DNA of 64,000 nucleotides from Pseudoclavibacter terrae (GTDB lineage Bacteria > Actinomycetota > Actinomycetes > Actinomycetales > Microbacteriaceae). This document shows positions 26,034 through 34,704 of the stretch, in pieces. A model generated the notes under the pieces. That model had not been told where the DNA came from and searched no databases. It saw only the letters and a list, made by a program, of their open reading frames with translations. The stretch's first letter is position 1. Each line of letters starts with the position of its first letter. Location: positions 1-64,000 of the forward strand of contig NZ_WBJX01000004.1 of assembly GCF_008831075.1 (NCBI RefSeq), written 5' to 3'. A program made the translations under genes and the position numbers.

Positions 26034-27236
26034 ATGGCAGGCACAGCAGTCGACGTCACCGGCGTCTCGAAGACCTTCCGCATCTACCACGACCGCAACC
26101 AGTCGCTGAAGGCGACGGTGCTCAAGGGCGGGCGGGCGAAGTACGAGGAGTTCAAGGCCCTCGACGACGTGACCTTCCAGGTCCCGGAAGGCGGCACCTT
26201 CGGCCTGCTCGGCCGCAACGGCTCCGGCAAGTCGACGCTCCTCAAGTGCATCGCCGGCATCCTGTCGCCGAACTCAGGGACCATCACGACGCGCGGACGC
26301 ATCGCCGCGATGCTCGAGGTCGGATCCGGCTTCCACCCCGAGCTCACGGGTCGCGAGAACGTCTACCTCAACGGGTCGATCCTCGGCATGTCGAAGCAGC
26401 AGATCGACAGTCGCTTCGACTCCATCGTCGACTTCTCCGGCATCGAGAAGTTCATCGACCAGCCCGTGAAGAACTACTCGAGCGGCATGTACGTGCGTCT
26501 CGGCTTCGCCGTGTCCATCCACACGGAACCGGATGTGCTGCTCGTCGACGAGGTGCTCGCGGTCGGCGATATGGACTTCCAGGCCAAGTGCCGCGCGAAG
26601 TTCGCCGACTTCAAGGCGAGCGGCCGCACCGTCGTCGTCGTCTCGCACGGCCTCGAGGGCATGCGCGAGTTCTGCGACCGCGCCGCCTGGCTCGAGCAGG
26701 GCGTGCTGCAGGAGGTCGGCCCCGCGACGGCGATCATCGACAAGTACCGGGACTCCGGCAACGTCACCGAGATCATCGAAGGCGGCGGCCAGCGCCACGG
26801 CAGCGGCGAGCTCTACATCGACACGATCGAGCTCGTGAGCGAGAGCGGCGCCGTCGACAACGAGATCCGCACAGGCGAGTCGCCCACCATCCGCCTCAAC
26901 TTCGAGGCGAGGCGCCCCGTCGAGCGCCCGAACTTCAAGATCGCGATCGAGACGCTCGAGGGCGTCCGCATCTGGAGCACCTCCTGCAAGCAGCTCGGCT
27001 GGCAGCCCGACTCCGTGCAGGTCGGCCAGGGCAGCATGGACTTCCACCTCGACCGCCTCGCCCTCGCACCGGGCGAGTACGTCGTCAACGCCGAGGTGTG
27101 GCGTGACGAGAGCACGACGCCCGTCGACAGCCTCACCGGCTCGTTCCGGTTCGGCGTGCACGCAGGCACCCCGTTCGCGCTCGAGGGCGTGCTCGCCATG
27201 GATGCCCGCATCGTCGCGAAGCTCCCCGGCCAGTAG
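26034..27236 (+). CDS. Polysaccharide ABC exporter, ATPase subunit with Wzt-like C-terminal domain (RgpD family)
   Basis: A 400-residue ATP-binding subunit. The Walker A motif is GRNGSGKST (60-68), followed by the signature NYSSGM (about 148-152), Walker B VLLVDEVLAVGD (168-179) and the switch His in VVSHGLEGM. From about residue 255 a beta-sandwich domain like the Wzt carbohydrate-binding C-terminal domain follows, which in O-polysaccharide systems recognises a chain-end modification before export. Its presence suggests the exported glycan carries a terminal mark, for example the acetylation expected from the AlgX/acyltransferase pair. The start directly abuts the permease stop. Confidence 0.93.
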   Translation: MAGTAVDVTGVSKTFRIYHDRNQSLKATVLKGGRAKYEEFKALDDVTFQVPEGGTFGLLGRNGSGKSTLLKCIAGILSPNSGTITTRGRIAAMLEVGSGFHPELTGRENVYLNGSILGMSKQQIDSRFDSIVDFSGIEKFIDQPVKNYSSGMYVRLGFAVSIHTEPDVLLVDEVLAVGDMDFQAKCRAKFADFKASGRTVVVVSHGLEGMREFCDRAAWLEQGVLQEVGPATAIIDKYRDSGNVTEIIEGGGQRHGSGELYIDTIELVSESGAVDNEIRTGESPTIRLNFEARRPVERPNFKIAIETLEGVRIWSTSCKQLGWQPDSVQVGQGSMDFHLDRLALAPGEYVVNAEVWRDESTTPVDSLTGSFRFGVHAGTPFALEGVLAMDARIVAKLPGQ

Positions 27237-27249
27237 CGCGCCGCACACC

Positions 27250-27291
27250 CAACGCAGAAGACCCTCGCCTCGGCGGGGGTCTTCTGCGTTG
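27250..27291. terminator. Intrinsic terminator, copy 1 of a tandem pair
   Basis: A 20-bp stem (27250-27269 with 27272-27291, one T-G wobble) lies directly after the exporter ATPase gene. Confidence 0.85.
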
Positions 27292-27328
27292 TCGCTCGAG
27301 CCCTCGAGCGGCTCGAGCGTCTCATACA

Positions 27329-27374
27329 GAAGACCCCCGCCAGGTGAGCATCGCTCGCGCCGGCGGGGGTCTTC
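27329..27374. terminator. Intrinsic terminator, copy 2 of a tandem pair
   Basis: A 13-bp stem GAAGACCCCCGCC (27329-27341) with its complement (27362-27374). The arms repeat the core of the preceding terminator, so the two hairpins can also pair with each other's arms. It lies just before the end of the convergent secreted-protein gene. Confidence 0.8.
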
Positions 27375-27392
27375 GTGTCGTGCGGTCCGGCG

Positions 27393-30300
27393 CTAGCCGG
27401 CGACCGGCTCTCCGATGCGGAACGTGGAGAACAGCTCGCGGGACAGCTGGAACGTGGTCGGCTCCGTGGTCGCGGTCGGCTCGGCGGCGGGCGTCTCGTC
27501 GACTCCAGCGTCAGCCTCGGCGGCCTCAGCGGGTGTCTCGACGGGCTCCTCGGTCGAGGTCGCGGTCGGTTCCGCCGTAGCCCCGTCGGTGGCATCCGGG
27601 CGGCTCGTGTCCGTCGGCTCATCGTCGGCGGTCGCCGCTTCGGTTTCCGTCGCCTCAGGCGCAGCCGTCTCGGTCGGCTCCCCGGTGGCCGTCGCCGTCT
27701 CGGTCACGACCGGGGTCGCGAGTGACGGGTCGACCGGGTGCAGCACGCCGTCCTTCACGAGGTAGAGCGTCCCGTCAGGGCCGAAGACCCGGTCCGTGAT
27801 CGGCTCGGCGGTCGCGGAGACCGTGAGCCCCGCGCCGACCTCGGGCGAGATGAGCGCGAAATCGAGACCGAAGGCAGCCGCGTGGTCCGGGGTTGCGAAG
27901 GGCACGAGTTCACCGTCGACTCCGATGTAGGAGACGCCGCCGACCGTGACGGCCGAGGTGTAGAGCGGTGAGGTGTTCTCACCGAACTCCGCGAAGTTCG
28001 CGTCCGGCACGCTGCGCGGGTTCTCGATGTCGAGTCCGAGCTGCGCTGCGACCTCGGGCGAGCCGACCTGCAGGAGCTCGTCGCCGTTCACGATCCAGGT
28101 ACCGGTCCCCGCACGGTTGGTGATGACCTCACCGGCCGTGAGCGGGACAGCCGGCTCTGGCGCTGCCGTCTCCGTCGGCTCGGGAGTGCCTGGGGCATCC
28201 GTCGACGTCGGAGTGGGCTCGATCGAGGGGTTCGTGGGCTCTGGCGTCGCGCTGGTGGTCGGGGTCGCCGTCGCGGTCGGTTCCGGCGTCGCCGTTGCCG
28301 TGGGCTCTGGCGTCGCGGTGGGTGTCGCCGTCGGCGTCGCCGTTGCCGTGGGTGTTGCCGTTGCCGTCGGAGACGGCGTGGCCGTCTCGCTCGGCGTCGG
28401 CTCGCCCCAGCCTGCCGGGAGCTTGGTGAGCTGCGCGCCCGTCGTGATCTGGTCGGCGAACGCGGTCGGGACCGAGATCACGTTGCCGACGGCGCCGAAC
28501 TCGACGAGGAGCTTCGGGGACGAGATGTGCTGCTTCTCCCCATCCGTCACCAGGAAGATCTTCCCGCTGCCGTCCTTGATGAACTCGGTCATCGAGGCGC
28601 CGGCGTTCGGGACGACGCCGCAGAGCTGCGCCGAGATCCCCGGGAAGTCGATGCCGTAGGCCGCCTCGAGCTCAGGCGTCAGCTTGTACGCCTCTCCCTC
28701 GGTCGCGACGTAGGCGTCGTCGCCGCAGCGGAACTGGTTGGTGGTGATGGCCGTGTCGCGAACCGGGATGCGGTCGAACGAGGCCTGGGTGATGACGTAG
28801 GGGCTCGAGCCGAAGCCGTAGTCCTCGGCGAGCTCGCTGCTGGCCACCTTGGTGAGGTGGGCGCCGTCGAGCACGTAGAGGGTGTCGCTGTTCGGGCTCT
28901 TGATGAGCGCGCCGTTGGTGATGCCGTTGCCGGTGTCGATGCCGTCGAGCGTTCCCTTCGGCACCGTGTAGACGGTGCTCGAGATGCCGCGCTTCGTGGC
29001 CTCGGCCTCGGCGTCGCTCTTCGAGGAGAACTCGACGCGCTCGCCGCCGACGACGAGGTTGATCGTGTCGGATCCGCGCTCCTGCACGAAGTGGGCGCCG
29101 GGGACGGAGCCGTTCTTGCCGAGCGATCCGATGATGCCGGCCGGGAGGGAGACGAACTTCGAAGTTCCGTACGTCGACGCCGGCACCCGCAGGAGGCCGC
29201 CGTCGGTGTGCACGTAGCTCGACGTTCCGTCGGTCACGAGCGGCTCCGCCGACAGGGCGTCACCCTGGGTGAGCTTGCCGTAGGCCGGGCCGAACGTGCC
29301 GGTCGCCTTGAACGCGCTGAAGTCGGCGAGCGACGCGGGAACGGCATGGGCCGTGAGGTCGCTGTCGAGCACGACCTTGCCCGAGCCGTCGAGCTTCTCG
29401 ACGATGGCACCTCCGGTCAGGAACGGCTCGCCGTCGCTGAGGAAGTCGATCTTGTCGTCCTTCAGCTTCGTGGTGCCGATGTACATGCCCTGGGCGCCGA
29501 GTTCGGCGATATCGGCGACCTCGCGCTTGGTCGTGCCCTCGATGAAGAAGATCTGACCGCTCGTGTTCTGGACGAACTTCTCGAGCGCTCCGCCGTTGTT
29601 GAACTTGTCGAGCTGCTCCTGCGTGATCTTCGCGAGGTCCGAGCCCTGCTGGTAGCCGAAGTCGGCCGCCACGGTCCAGTTGCGAACCTTCCGGAAGACA
29701 CCGTCGTCGATGTAGTACGGCGTGTTGTCCGGGCCGACGAGGATCTCCCCGACGTTCGCGCCGGTCGTGTACTTGTCGAGCGTCGATGCCGGGACCGTCG
29801 AGACGGCGCCGAGTGCGTAGGCGAAGTCGGCGACCTTGGATGCGGTGACCGGGTAGCGGACCTCCTCGGAGAGGAAGTACACCTGCGAGCTGCCCTCGGC
29901 CTTGACGAGCCACGGCACGCTGACGGCACCCTTGGGGTCGCCGAACCAGTCGGTGTACATGCTCCAGAAGTTGCGGTTTCCGTAGGCGGAGCATCCGTCG
30001 CCCTCGCCGTACATGTTGTTCAGCGCAGCCTGGTTGGGCTGGTACGGCGTGTAGTTGTAGAGGCCAGCCGTCGCGTAGTTCGAGATGTAGACCGCGGAGG
30101 AGCCGCAGGAGAAGTTGGGGTTGTACAGCACGTTGTTCGACGCGAACGGGATGTGGTTGAAGCTGTACGGGTTTGCCTTGTAGTTCTGGAACTGACGCGC
30201 CGCGTTGTAGACCTGGTAGAAGAAGCCGCCGTAGCTCTGGTCGCAGGGTGCCGTGTCAGGGCAGCCGAATCCGGTCGCCGCCGCGAGGCGACCGAGGGTC

Positions 30301-30734
30301 GGGCTCTGCATGGAGACGAGGCTCTGCTCCTTCTCGAGGAGCACGAGCATGGCCTTCTGGCTGAAGTTGCAGGCCTGGCCGACCTTGGCGATGATGTCCG
30401 CCGCCGACTCGCCGCCGCCCGCGCCCGAGTAGGCGGAGCAGTACTGCGTCGCCGGCATGGACGGCGTCGCCTGCGTGTAGTTGCGCAGCGCCGTCGGCGA
30501 TGACGAGCCGTTGCGCGAGACGAGGAACTGCTGGACCTCGGCCGCGGACATCGCGTTGCCGTTGTAGAAGTTCTCGTCACTGATGAGGTTGCCGGGGTCG
30601 AAACCGCTGGCGTCGGCCGCGGCAGCGGTGTCGATACCGCCGCTCGTGGGGCTCGAGGCGATGAGCTGCAGCCCGAGGAGCCCGGAGGCTGCTACCGCTG
30701 CGGTAGCGAATATGGCAAGAGTACGGCGAAACAT
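27393..30734 (-). CDS. Large secreted cell-surface repeat protein (actinobacterial 'hemagglutinin'-type N-terminal domain)
   Basis: A 1113-residue exported protein. Residues 1-40 are a signal peptide (MFRRT, hydrophobic core, Ala-rich cleavage region). Residues about 45-260 form a domain rich in Cys, Tyr and Asn with segments such as LEKEQSLVSMQSPT, ATGFGCPDTAPCDQ and YSFNHIPFASNNVLY, seen in many actinobacterial surface proteins loosely annotated as hemagglutinin. Residues about 280-770 contain around nine degenerate 50-60 residue units with pattern Gly-x-Leu/Val, Tyr-x-Val-x-Asp-Gly, then a Tyr-Gly or Phe-Gly, suggesting a beta-propeller or beta-solenoid. A Pro/Thr-rich low-complexity linker (about 778-870) follows, then two or three more units and a Thr/Glu-rich tail. 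No LPXTG or C-terminal helix is seen. Role unknown; it is embedded in the glycan locus. Confidence 0.8.
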   Translation of the reverse strand: MFRRTLAIFATAAVAASGLLGLQLIASSPTSGGIDTAAAADASGFDPGNLISDENFYNGNAMSAAEVQQFLVSRNGSSSPTALRNYTQATPSMPATQYCSAYSGAGGGESAADIIAKVGQACNFSQKAMLVLLEKEQSLVSMQSPTLGRLAAATGFGCPDTAPCDQSYGGFFYQVYNAARQFQNYKANPYSFNHIPFASNNVLYNPNFSCGSSAVYISNYATAGLYNYTPYQPNQAALNNMYGEGDGCSAYGNRNFWSMYTDWFGDPKGAVSVPWLVKAEGSSQVYFLSEEVRYPVTASKVADFAYALGAVSTVPASTLDKYTTGANVGEILVGPDNTPYYIDDGVFRKVRNWTVAADFGYQQGSDLAKITQEQLDKFNNGGALEKFVQNTSGQIFFIEGTTKREVADIAELGAQGMYIGTTKLKDDKIDFLSDGEPFLTGGAIVEKLDGSGKVVLDSDLTAHAVPASLADFSAFKATGTFGPAYGKLTQGDALSAEPLVTDGTSSYVHTDGGLLRVPASTYGTSKFVSLPAGIIGSLGKNGSVPGAHFVQERGSDTINLVVGGERVEFSSKSDAEAEATKRGISSTVYTVPKGTLDGIDTGNGITNGALIKSPNSDTLYVLDGAHLTKVASSELAEDYGFGSSPYVITQASFDRIPVRDTAITTNQFRCGDDAYVATEGEAYKLTPELEAAYGIDFPGISAQLCGVVPNAGASMTEFIKDGSGKIFLVTDGEKQHISSPKLLVEFGAVGNVISVPTAFADQITTGAQLTKLPAGWGEPTPSETATPSPTATATPTATATPTATPTATPEPTATATPEPTATATPTTSATPEPTNPSIEPTPTSTDAPGTPEPTETAAPEPAVPLTAGEVITNRAGTGTWIVNGDELLQVGSPEVAAQLGLDIENPRSVPDANFAEFGENTSPLYTSAVTVGGVSYIGVDGELVPFATPDHAAAFGLDFALISPEVGAGLTVSATAEPITDRVFGPDGTLYLVKDGVLHPVDPSLATPVVTETATATGEPTETAAPEATETEAATADDEPTDTSRPDATDGATAEPTATSTEEPVETPAEAAEADAGVDETPAAEPTATTEPTTFQLSRELFSTFRIGEPVAG
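28240..28400 (-). repeat. Pro/Thr/Ala-rich coding minisatellite in the secreted repeat protein
   Basis: Tandem short units encoding PTATATPTATA and PEPTATA variants. The DNA repeats (GTCGCCGTTGCCGTGG-like on the plus strand) are nearly identical, so copy number may vary between strains. Confidence 0.8.
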
Positions 30735-30912
30735 GAGTTCCCAACGCGTCGGTCGACTGGGTTGCTGGGCATCCACGGAGTGCACCGAGAAGGCTCAGCA
30801 GTTTCCAAGTATGCATACATGCGCCACGGAACTCCACACCCGTCCCAACTTTCACACGAGTCACATAAACAACATCCGTGTCAGTGTTGACCCCGCGAGG
30901 CCCGGAAACACA

Positions 30913-30944
30913 ACGATCACGGACCCAGACAGGTCCGTGATCGT
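30913..30944. terminator. Intrinsic terminator after the epimerase gene
   Basis: A perfect 13-bp stem ACGATCACGGACC with its complement (30913-30925 and 30932-30944), downstream of the minus-strand epimerase. The remaining 30735-31002 stretch holds the 5' region of the secreted-protein gene, including a GTATGCATAC palindrome near 30810, and no gene. Confidence 0.8.
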
Positions 30945-31002
30945 CGCGACACGCCCAAGGAGAGCAATCCGGGGAATCCGGTCGCTGTGCCGTATATGCG
31001 AC

Positions 31003-32067
31003 CTACTCGGCCCGTTCGAGTCCCTGCGCGTCGATCCAGTCGCAGAGGAGGCCAACGCCCTCGTCCACCATGATCTGAGGGCTCCAGCCCAGCGCTGCGC
31101 TGGCTTCCGACACCTCGCAGGACGCGTGGCGGACGTCGCCGTTCCGGAACTTCCCGTTGATCTCCGGCGCAGGCGCGCCGTAGTGGGCCGCGATGAGCTC
31201 CGCGAGGTGGAGGATCGATGTCCCCTCCCCCGACCCGATGTCGTAGGCGTCCGCGTTGGAGTCCGACTCGAGCGCGCCACGCACGATGGCGTCGGCCACG
31301 TCGTCGATGAAGACGAAGTCTCGGATGATCTGACCGTCCTCGTAGACGGGGATGACGCGACCGGCCTTTGCCTCCTGCGCGAAGAACGACACGATCCCGG
31401 TATACGGATTGATGAGCGACTGACCTGGGCCGTACACGTTCTGCAGGCGGAACAGCACATCGGTGACCCCGAGCGCCAGGCACCACGAGCGGAGGATGTG
31501 CTCCTGCGCGAGCTTCGTGGCCCCGTAGACGCTCGTCGGCGACGGCGCCACCTTCGACGAGACGAACGGGAGCGCGGAGAGACCAGGGAAGTCCCACTCG
31601 CCGCGCTCGAGCATGGCGGCGGAACGCTGGCCCGGGTAGCTCACGGCCCCGTCGGCGTCCACCCAGGCGCCCTCGCCGTAGACCGCGCGGCTCGAGGAGA
31701 GGACGATCTTGCTCGGCAGCTTGTCGGCGCGGACAAGCGCATCGAGCATCTCTGTCGTCCCGACGACGTTCACGCTCGCGTGGCGTGTGGCCTCCAGCAG
31801 CGACTGCCCGGTGCCGGTCTCCGCAGCCAGGTGGATGATGACGTCCGGATCCACGTCGCCGAGGAGGGCATCCCAGTCGGCCGCCGAGGTCACGTCGCCC
31901 TTCACGAACTCCACGCGGCTATCGAGCTCACTCGGACGCTCGGGGACCGGGTGGATCTGCGGGTGCAGGTTGTCGAAGGCGATGACCCGATCGAAATGCT
32001 CGGGCAGGCGGCGGGAGAGGGCGGATCCGATGAATCCGGCTCCCCCGGTGATGAGACAGGTCGTCAT
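31003..32067 (-). CDS. NAD-dependent epimerase/dehydratase, dTDP-sugar 4-epimerase-like
   Basis: A 354-residue extended SDR: cofactor loop TGGAGFIG at the N terminus, HLAAETGTGQS (active-site entry), SSSRAVYGEG, and catalytic Tyr-x3-Lys in SVYGATKLAQE. The segments RLQNVYGPGQSL and RDFVFIDDV match nucleotide-sugar 4-epimerases, and an internal stretch around residues 120-170 is longer than in UDP-glucose 4-epimerase, as in dTDP-rhamnose 4-epimerase-like proteins. The exact sugar is not determined. The ATG at 32067 has AAGGAG upstream and TAGCCT as -10 at 32094-32099. Confidence 0.85.
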   Translation of the reverse strand: MTTCLITGGAGFIGSALSRRLPEHFDRVIAFDNLHPQIHPVPERPSELDSRVEFVKGDVTSAADWDALLGDVDPDVIIHLAAETGTGQSLLEATRHASVNVVGTTEMLDALVRADKLPSKIVLSSSRAVYGEGAWVDADGAVSYPGQRSAAMLERGEWDFPGLSALPFVSSKVAPSPTSVYGATKLAQEHILRSWCLALGVTDVLFRLQNVYGPGQSLINPYTGIVSFFAQEAKAGRVIPVYEDGQIIRDFVFIDDVADAIVRGALESDSNADAYDIGSGEGTSILHLAELIAAHYGAPAPEINGKFRNGDVRHASCEVSEASAALGWSPQIMVDEGVGLLCDWIDAQGLERAE

Positions 32068-32137
32068 GGCGTTGCTCCTTAGGGTCTCCCCCAAGGCTAG
32101 CGAAGCGACACGTCAGGCGACGCTGTCGCTCATGGTG

Positions 32138-33382
32138 CTACTCGGATGGGAGAACCGGGATCCAGTTCAGGTATCGCTCCGTCATCTCGAAGATCACGAC
32201 GTCCGGCTGGTAGTCGGCCGCCTCGGCGAGCACATCCGGGATCTGCTCGGTGGCGCTGCCGAGGTTGCTCGTGACCTGCTTGGTCTCGGCGAAGCCGGTC
32301 TGCCAGGTCGGTCCGGCGCTGTTGCCCTGGCTGTCGCGCACGATCAGGGCGCGCAGGTCGGACTGCGCACCCTCAGTGACCGTTGTGGCCGGCAGCTGCA
32401 GCATGTCGAGCCCCTTGCCCGCGTCGACCTCCAGCACGGAGCCGTCGTTGAGCGTCGCCTGCATCTTCGGAGGCGCCTGGTCCAGCACCGGCGTGCCCCA
32501 GCCGGTGTCCGTCGTCGGGAACCCATAGGCCTCGAACTCGCTGATGACGGGCATGTCCCCGACGCTCGAGTAGTCCAGCGGCGCGAGCGCCTGGTACTTC
32601 GCGTCGACCGCTCCGAGGCAGCCGGCGAGCTGCTGCCAGCCGATGGCGGCACCGAAGGGCGACCAGTGACTGTTGCCGGGCGCGTAGACCGCACCCTCCT
32701 CGGAGGCGTCGCGCAGCGCCTGACGGGTGTCGACGAGCGGCAGTTCGGGATGCGCGTCGACCAGGTAGTCGAACGCCGTCGGCCCGCGGAGCTCCTGCGC
32801 CCACTCGGGCAGCTGCTCAGGGTGCACCGACCAGTCCGCGGGGACGACCTGGATCACGAAGTCGATGCCCTGGGCGCTGAGGCCCTCGTCGATGGTCCGG
32901 AAGTAGCTCGCCCATTCCTCGCTCTCCTCGTCGCTGAGGAAGCTGCGGCCGAGGGCCTGCGAGAAGTTGTTCGCCTGCGTGTCTCCCCAGAAGACCCAGC
33001 CGTTCTCCCCAGGGACGAAGAGCTGGGCATCGGGGTCGGAGCCGATGTGCTCGTTCCACACCGCCTCGCTGGCCTCTCGCTCCTCGCCCGTCCACGGAGA
33101 GGCGGTGACGGGGTCCACGAGACCCGGCTGGCACTGCTCGCCTGGCAGTCGCGTGGCCTCCGACTCGGGAGCTTCCGCCGGAGGCACGAACTCCTCCATC
33201 GCTATGGCGTTCCGGGTCTGGTACCCCGCGACCGTCGCCACGATCGCAGCGATGAGCAGCAGGATCAGCGGGATGAGCCGCACCCGGTGCCACCGCTGCG
33301 CCCAGGTCAGCCGCCCGGTCTCGGACTTCGGTTCCTCGAAGCCGCTGTCTGGCCGGACCCCGCTCGGGCCGACGGCGGTCAT
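32138..33382 (-). CDS. AlgX/AlgJ-like SGNH-type polysaccharide O-acetyltransferase, membrane-anchored
   Basis: A 414-residue protein with a short cytoplasmic N terminus, one transmembrane helix at about residues 35-57 and an extracytoplasmic SGNH-like domain of the alginate acetylation (AlgX/AlgJ) family. The nucleophile is probably the Ser in IVRDSQGNSAG near residue 348. The His motif reads NSHWSPFGA where alginate enzymes have Asp-Thr-His-Trp. Such proteins receive acetyl groups from an acyltransferase partner and transfer them to exported glycan. The gene overlaps its upstream partner in ATGA (33379-33382), so the two form one functional unit. Confidence 0.8.
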   Translation of the reverse strand: MTAVGPSGVRPDSGFEEPKSETGRLTWAQRWHRVRLIPLILLLIAAIVATVAGYQTRNAIAMEEFVPPAEAPESEATRLPGEQCQPGLVDPVTASPWTGEEREASEAVWNEHIGSDPDAQLFVPGENGWVFWGDTQANNFSQALGRSFLSDEESEEWASYFRTIDEGLSAQGIDFVIQVVPADWSVHPEQLPEWAQELRGPTAFDYLVDAHPELPLVDTRQALRDASEEGAVYAPGNSHWSPFGAAIGWQQLAGCLGAVDAKYQALAPLDYSSVGDMPVISEFEAYGFPTTDTGWGTPVLDQAPPKMQATLNDGSVLEVDAGKGLDMLQLPATTVTEGAQSDLRALIVRDSQGNSAGPTWQTGFAETKQVTSNLGSATEQIPDVLAEAADYQPDVVIFEMTERYLNWIPVLPSE

Positions 33383-34596
33383 GAGCTGACCTCCACGCGT
33401 CCGGCGCGGATACGCGCGGCGAAGTTCGACGATGAGTAGGCGGGGTTGACGATCCGGCGCTTCACCGCATCCACCACCGGGGTGCCCCGCTCGAGGAGCC
33501 ACGCGAGCCACTTGGGGGTCCAGTTCTTGAGACTCATCGCGGGGCTCTCGATCAGGTGCCAGGATATGTACGCGCAGATGTGGGCCGCGAGCGCGATGAC
33601 GAGGTGGTAGACGAACCAGCCGGCGTTCTGCAGGCCGAAGTACGCCCCGAACTGCATGAGCGGCCAGGCGAAGATGTAGATGCCGTACGAGAGATCGCCG
33701 TGCTTCTCCCACCTGTTGAGCCGCGGCGTGCGGATCGCGAACCACATCAGGAAGTACATGAGTCCGTACTGACCCCACATGTTCCAGCCGCCGAACGCGT
33801 ACGCGAAGCCCGCGATGCCCAGCGCGAGCACGGCCAGCCGGTCATCGATCGGAATCTTGTCGCCGAACAGGGCGAACAGCATCCCGAACGCGAACGGGGC
33901 GAAGAACATCGGGTAGAAGGGGTTGGTGAGGAACGGGCTGAGCGAGGTCATCTCGACCCAGCCGCTCCAGGTGAGGAAGTTCACGCCGATGATGCCGACC
34001 GCGATGATGCCGCCGACGATCCGGTTCGAGAACACGCCGAAGAGGCCGAGCAGCCCGACCATGATGTACGCGCGGAACTCGTAGAACAGCGTCCACGCCG
34101 ACCCGTTCCAGTCGAATCCGCCGATGCTGGCGAACGGCAGCGAGCTGCCCATGCCCGCGATGTTGCGCTGGCCGAGCTCGAGCCACATGTTGCTCAGGAA
34201 GTACGTGAAGGGCGACTCGGTGTCGGCATCCCAGTAGCCGGCCATGGACCCCGTCTCCTGATGCCAGGCGATGGGGGCGAGGACGAACGCGGTCGTCAGC
34301 AGGGCCAGCCAGAAGGCCGGGAAGATGCGCAGCGCCCGGCGCCAGAAGAAGCGGAAGATCGTCGACTTCCCGCGGCGGCTCTGCGTGATCAGGTAGCCGG
34401 AGAAGAAGAAGAACCCTGCGACCGCGACACCGCCGAGGGACTGCTCGCTGGAGATCTGCGTGCCGAGGTCGTGCCCGCCATAGAACCCTGCGAGGGGCCC
34501 CGCGTGCGCGAAGATCACCGCGAAGGCGAGAAGCCATCGGAGGAACCCGATGCTGTTGGCCCGTGGATCAAAGGCCTTGTCGAGCGTCAGCGGCAT
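33379..34596 (-). CDS. Acyltransferase family 3 (OafA/PatA-like) membrane protein
   Basis: A 405-residue polytopic protein of the acyltransferase-3 superfamily, about 10 helices. The N-terminal signature FLRWLLAFAVIFAHAG includes the conserved Arg and His, and VAGFFFFSGYLITQS with the basic loop SRRGK follows, as in O-acetyltransferases. It likely passes acetyl groups across the membrane to the AlgX-like partner with which it is translationally coupled. The ATG at 34596 has AGGA 6-7 bases upstream and a TAGGAT -10 box at 34644-34649. Confidence 0.88.
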   Translation of the reverse strand: MPLTLDKAFDPRANSIGFLRWLLAFAVIFAHAGPLAGFYGGHDLGTQISSEQSLGGVAVAGFFFFSGYLITQSRRGKSTIFRFFWRRALRIFPAFWLALLTTAFVLAPIAWHQETGSMAGYWDADTESPFTYFLSNMWLELGQRNIAGMGSSLPFASIGGFDWNGSAWTLFYEFRAYIMVGLLGLFGVFSNRIVGGIIAVGIIGVNFLTWSGWVEMTSLSPFLTNPFYPMFFAPFAFGMLFALFGDKIPIDDRLAVLALGIAGFAYAFGGWNMWGQYGLMYFLMWFAIRTPRLNRWEKHGDLSYGIYIFAWPLMQFGAYFGLQNAGWFVYHLVIALAAHICAYISWHLIESPAMSLKNWTPKWLAWLLERGTPVVDAVKRRIVNPAYSSSNFAARIRAGRVEVSS

Positions 34597-34643
34597 AGCT
34601 TCCTAGGTCGTGGAGTCGTTCGCCCGCAAGCAGGCGGCGCTTC

Positions 34644-34649
34644 ATCCTA
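34644..34649 (-). promoter_or_regulatory. -10 box for the O-acetylation operon
   Basis: TAGGAT on the minus strand, about 48 bases before the acyltransferase start. Confidence 0.4.
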
Positions 34650-34704
34650 CACAGAGAGCAGAATCACGATTTCGGGCCGTCAGGCCGGAAATCCGGGGCT
34701 CCGG

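Noticed and set aside
28240-28400. Possible CRISPR array
   Set aside because: The repeats are in frame, encode Pro/Thr/Ala units and have no unique spacers.
28527-30503. Long plus-strand frame of 658 codons over the secreted repeat protein
   Set aside because: Antisense to a protein with signal peptide and clear repeats; composition is typical of a shadow frame.
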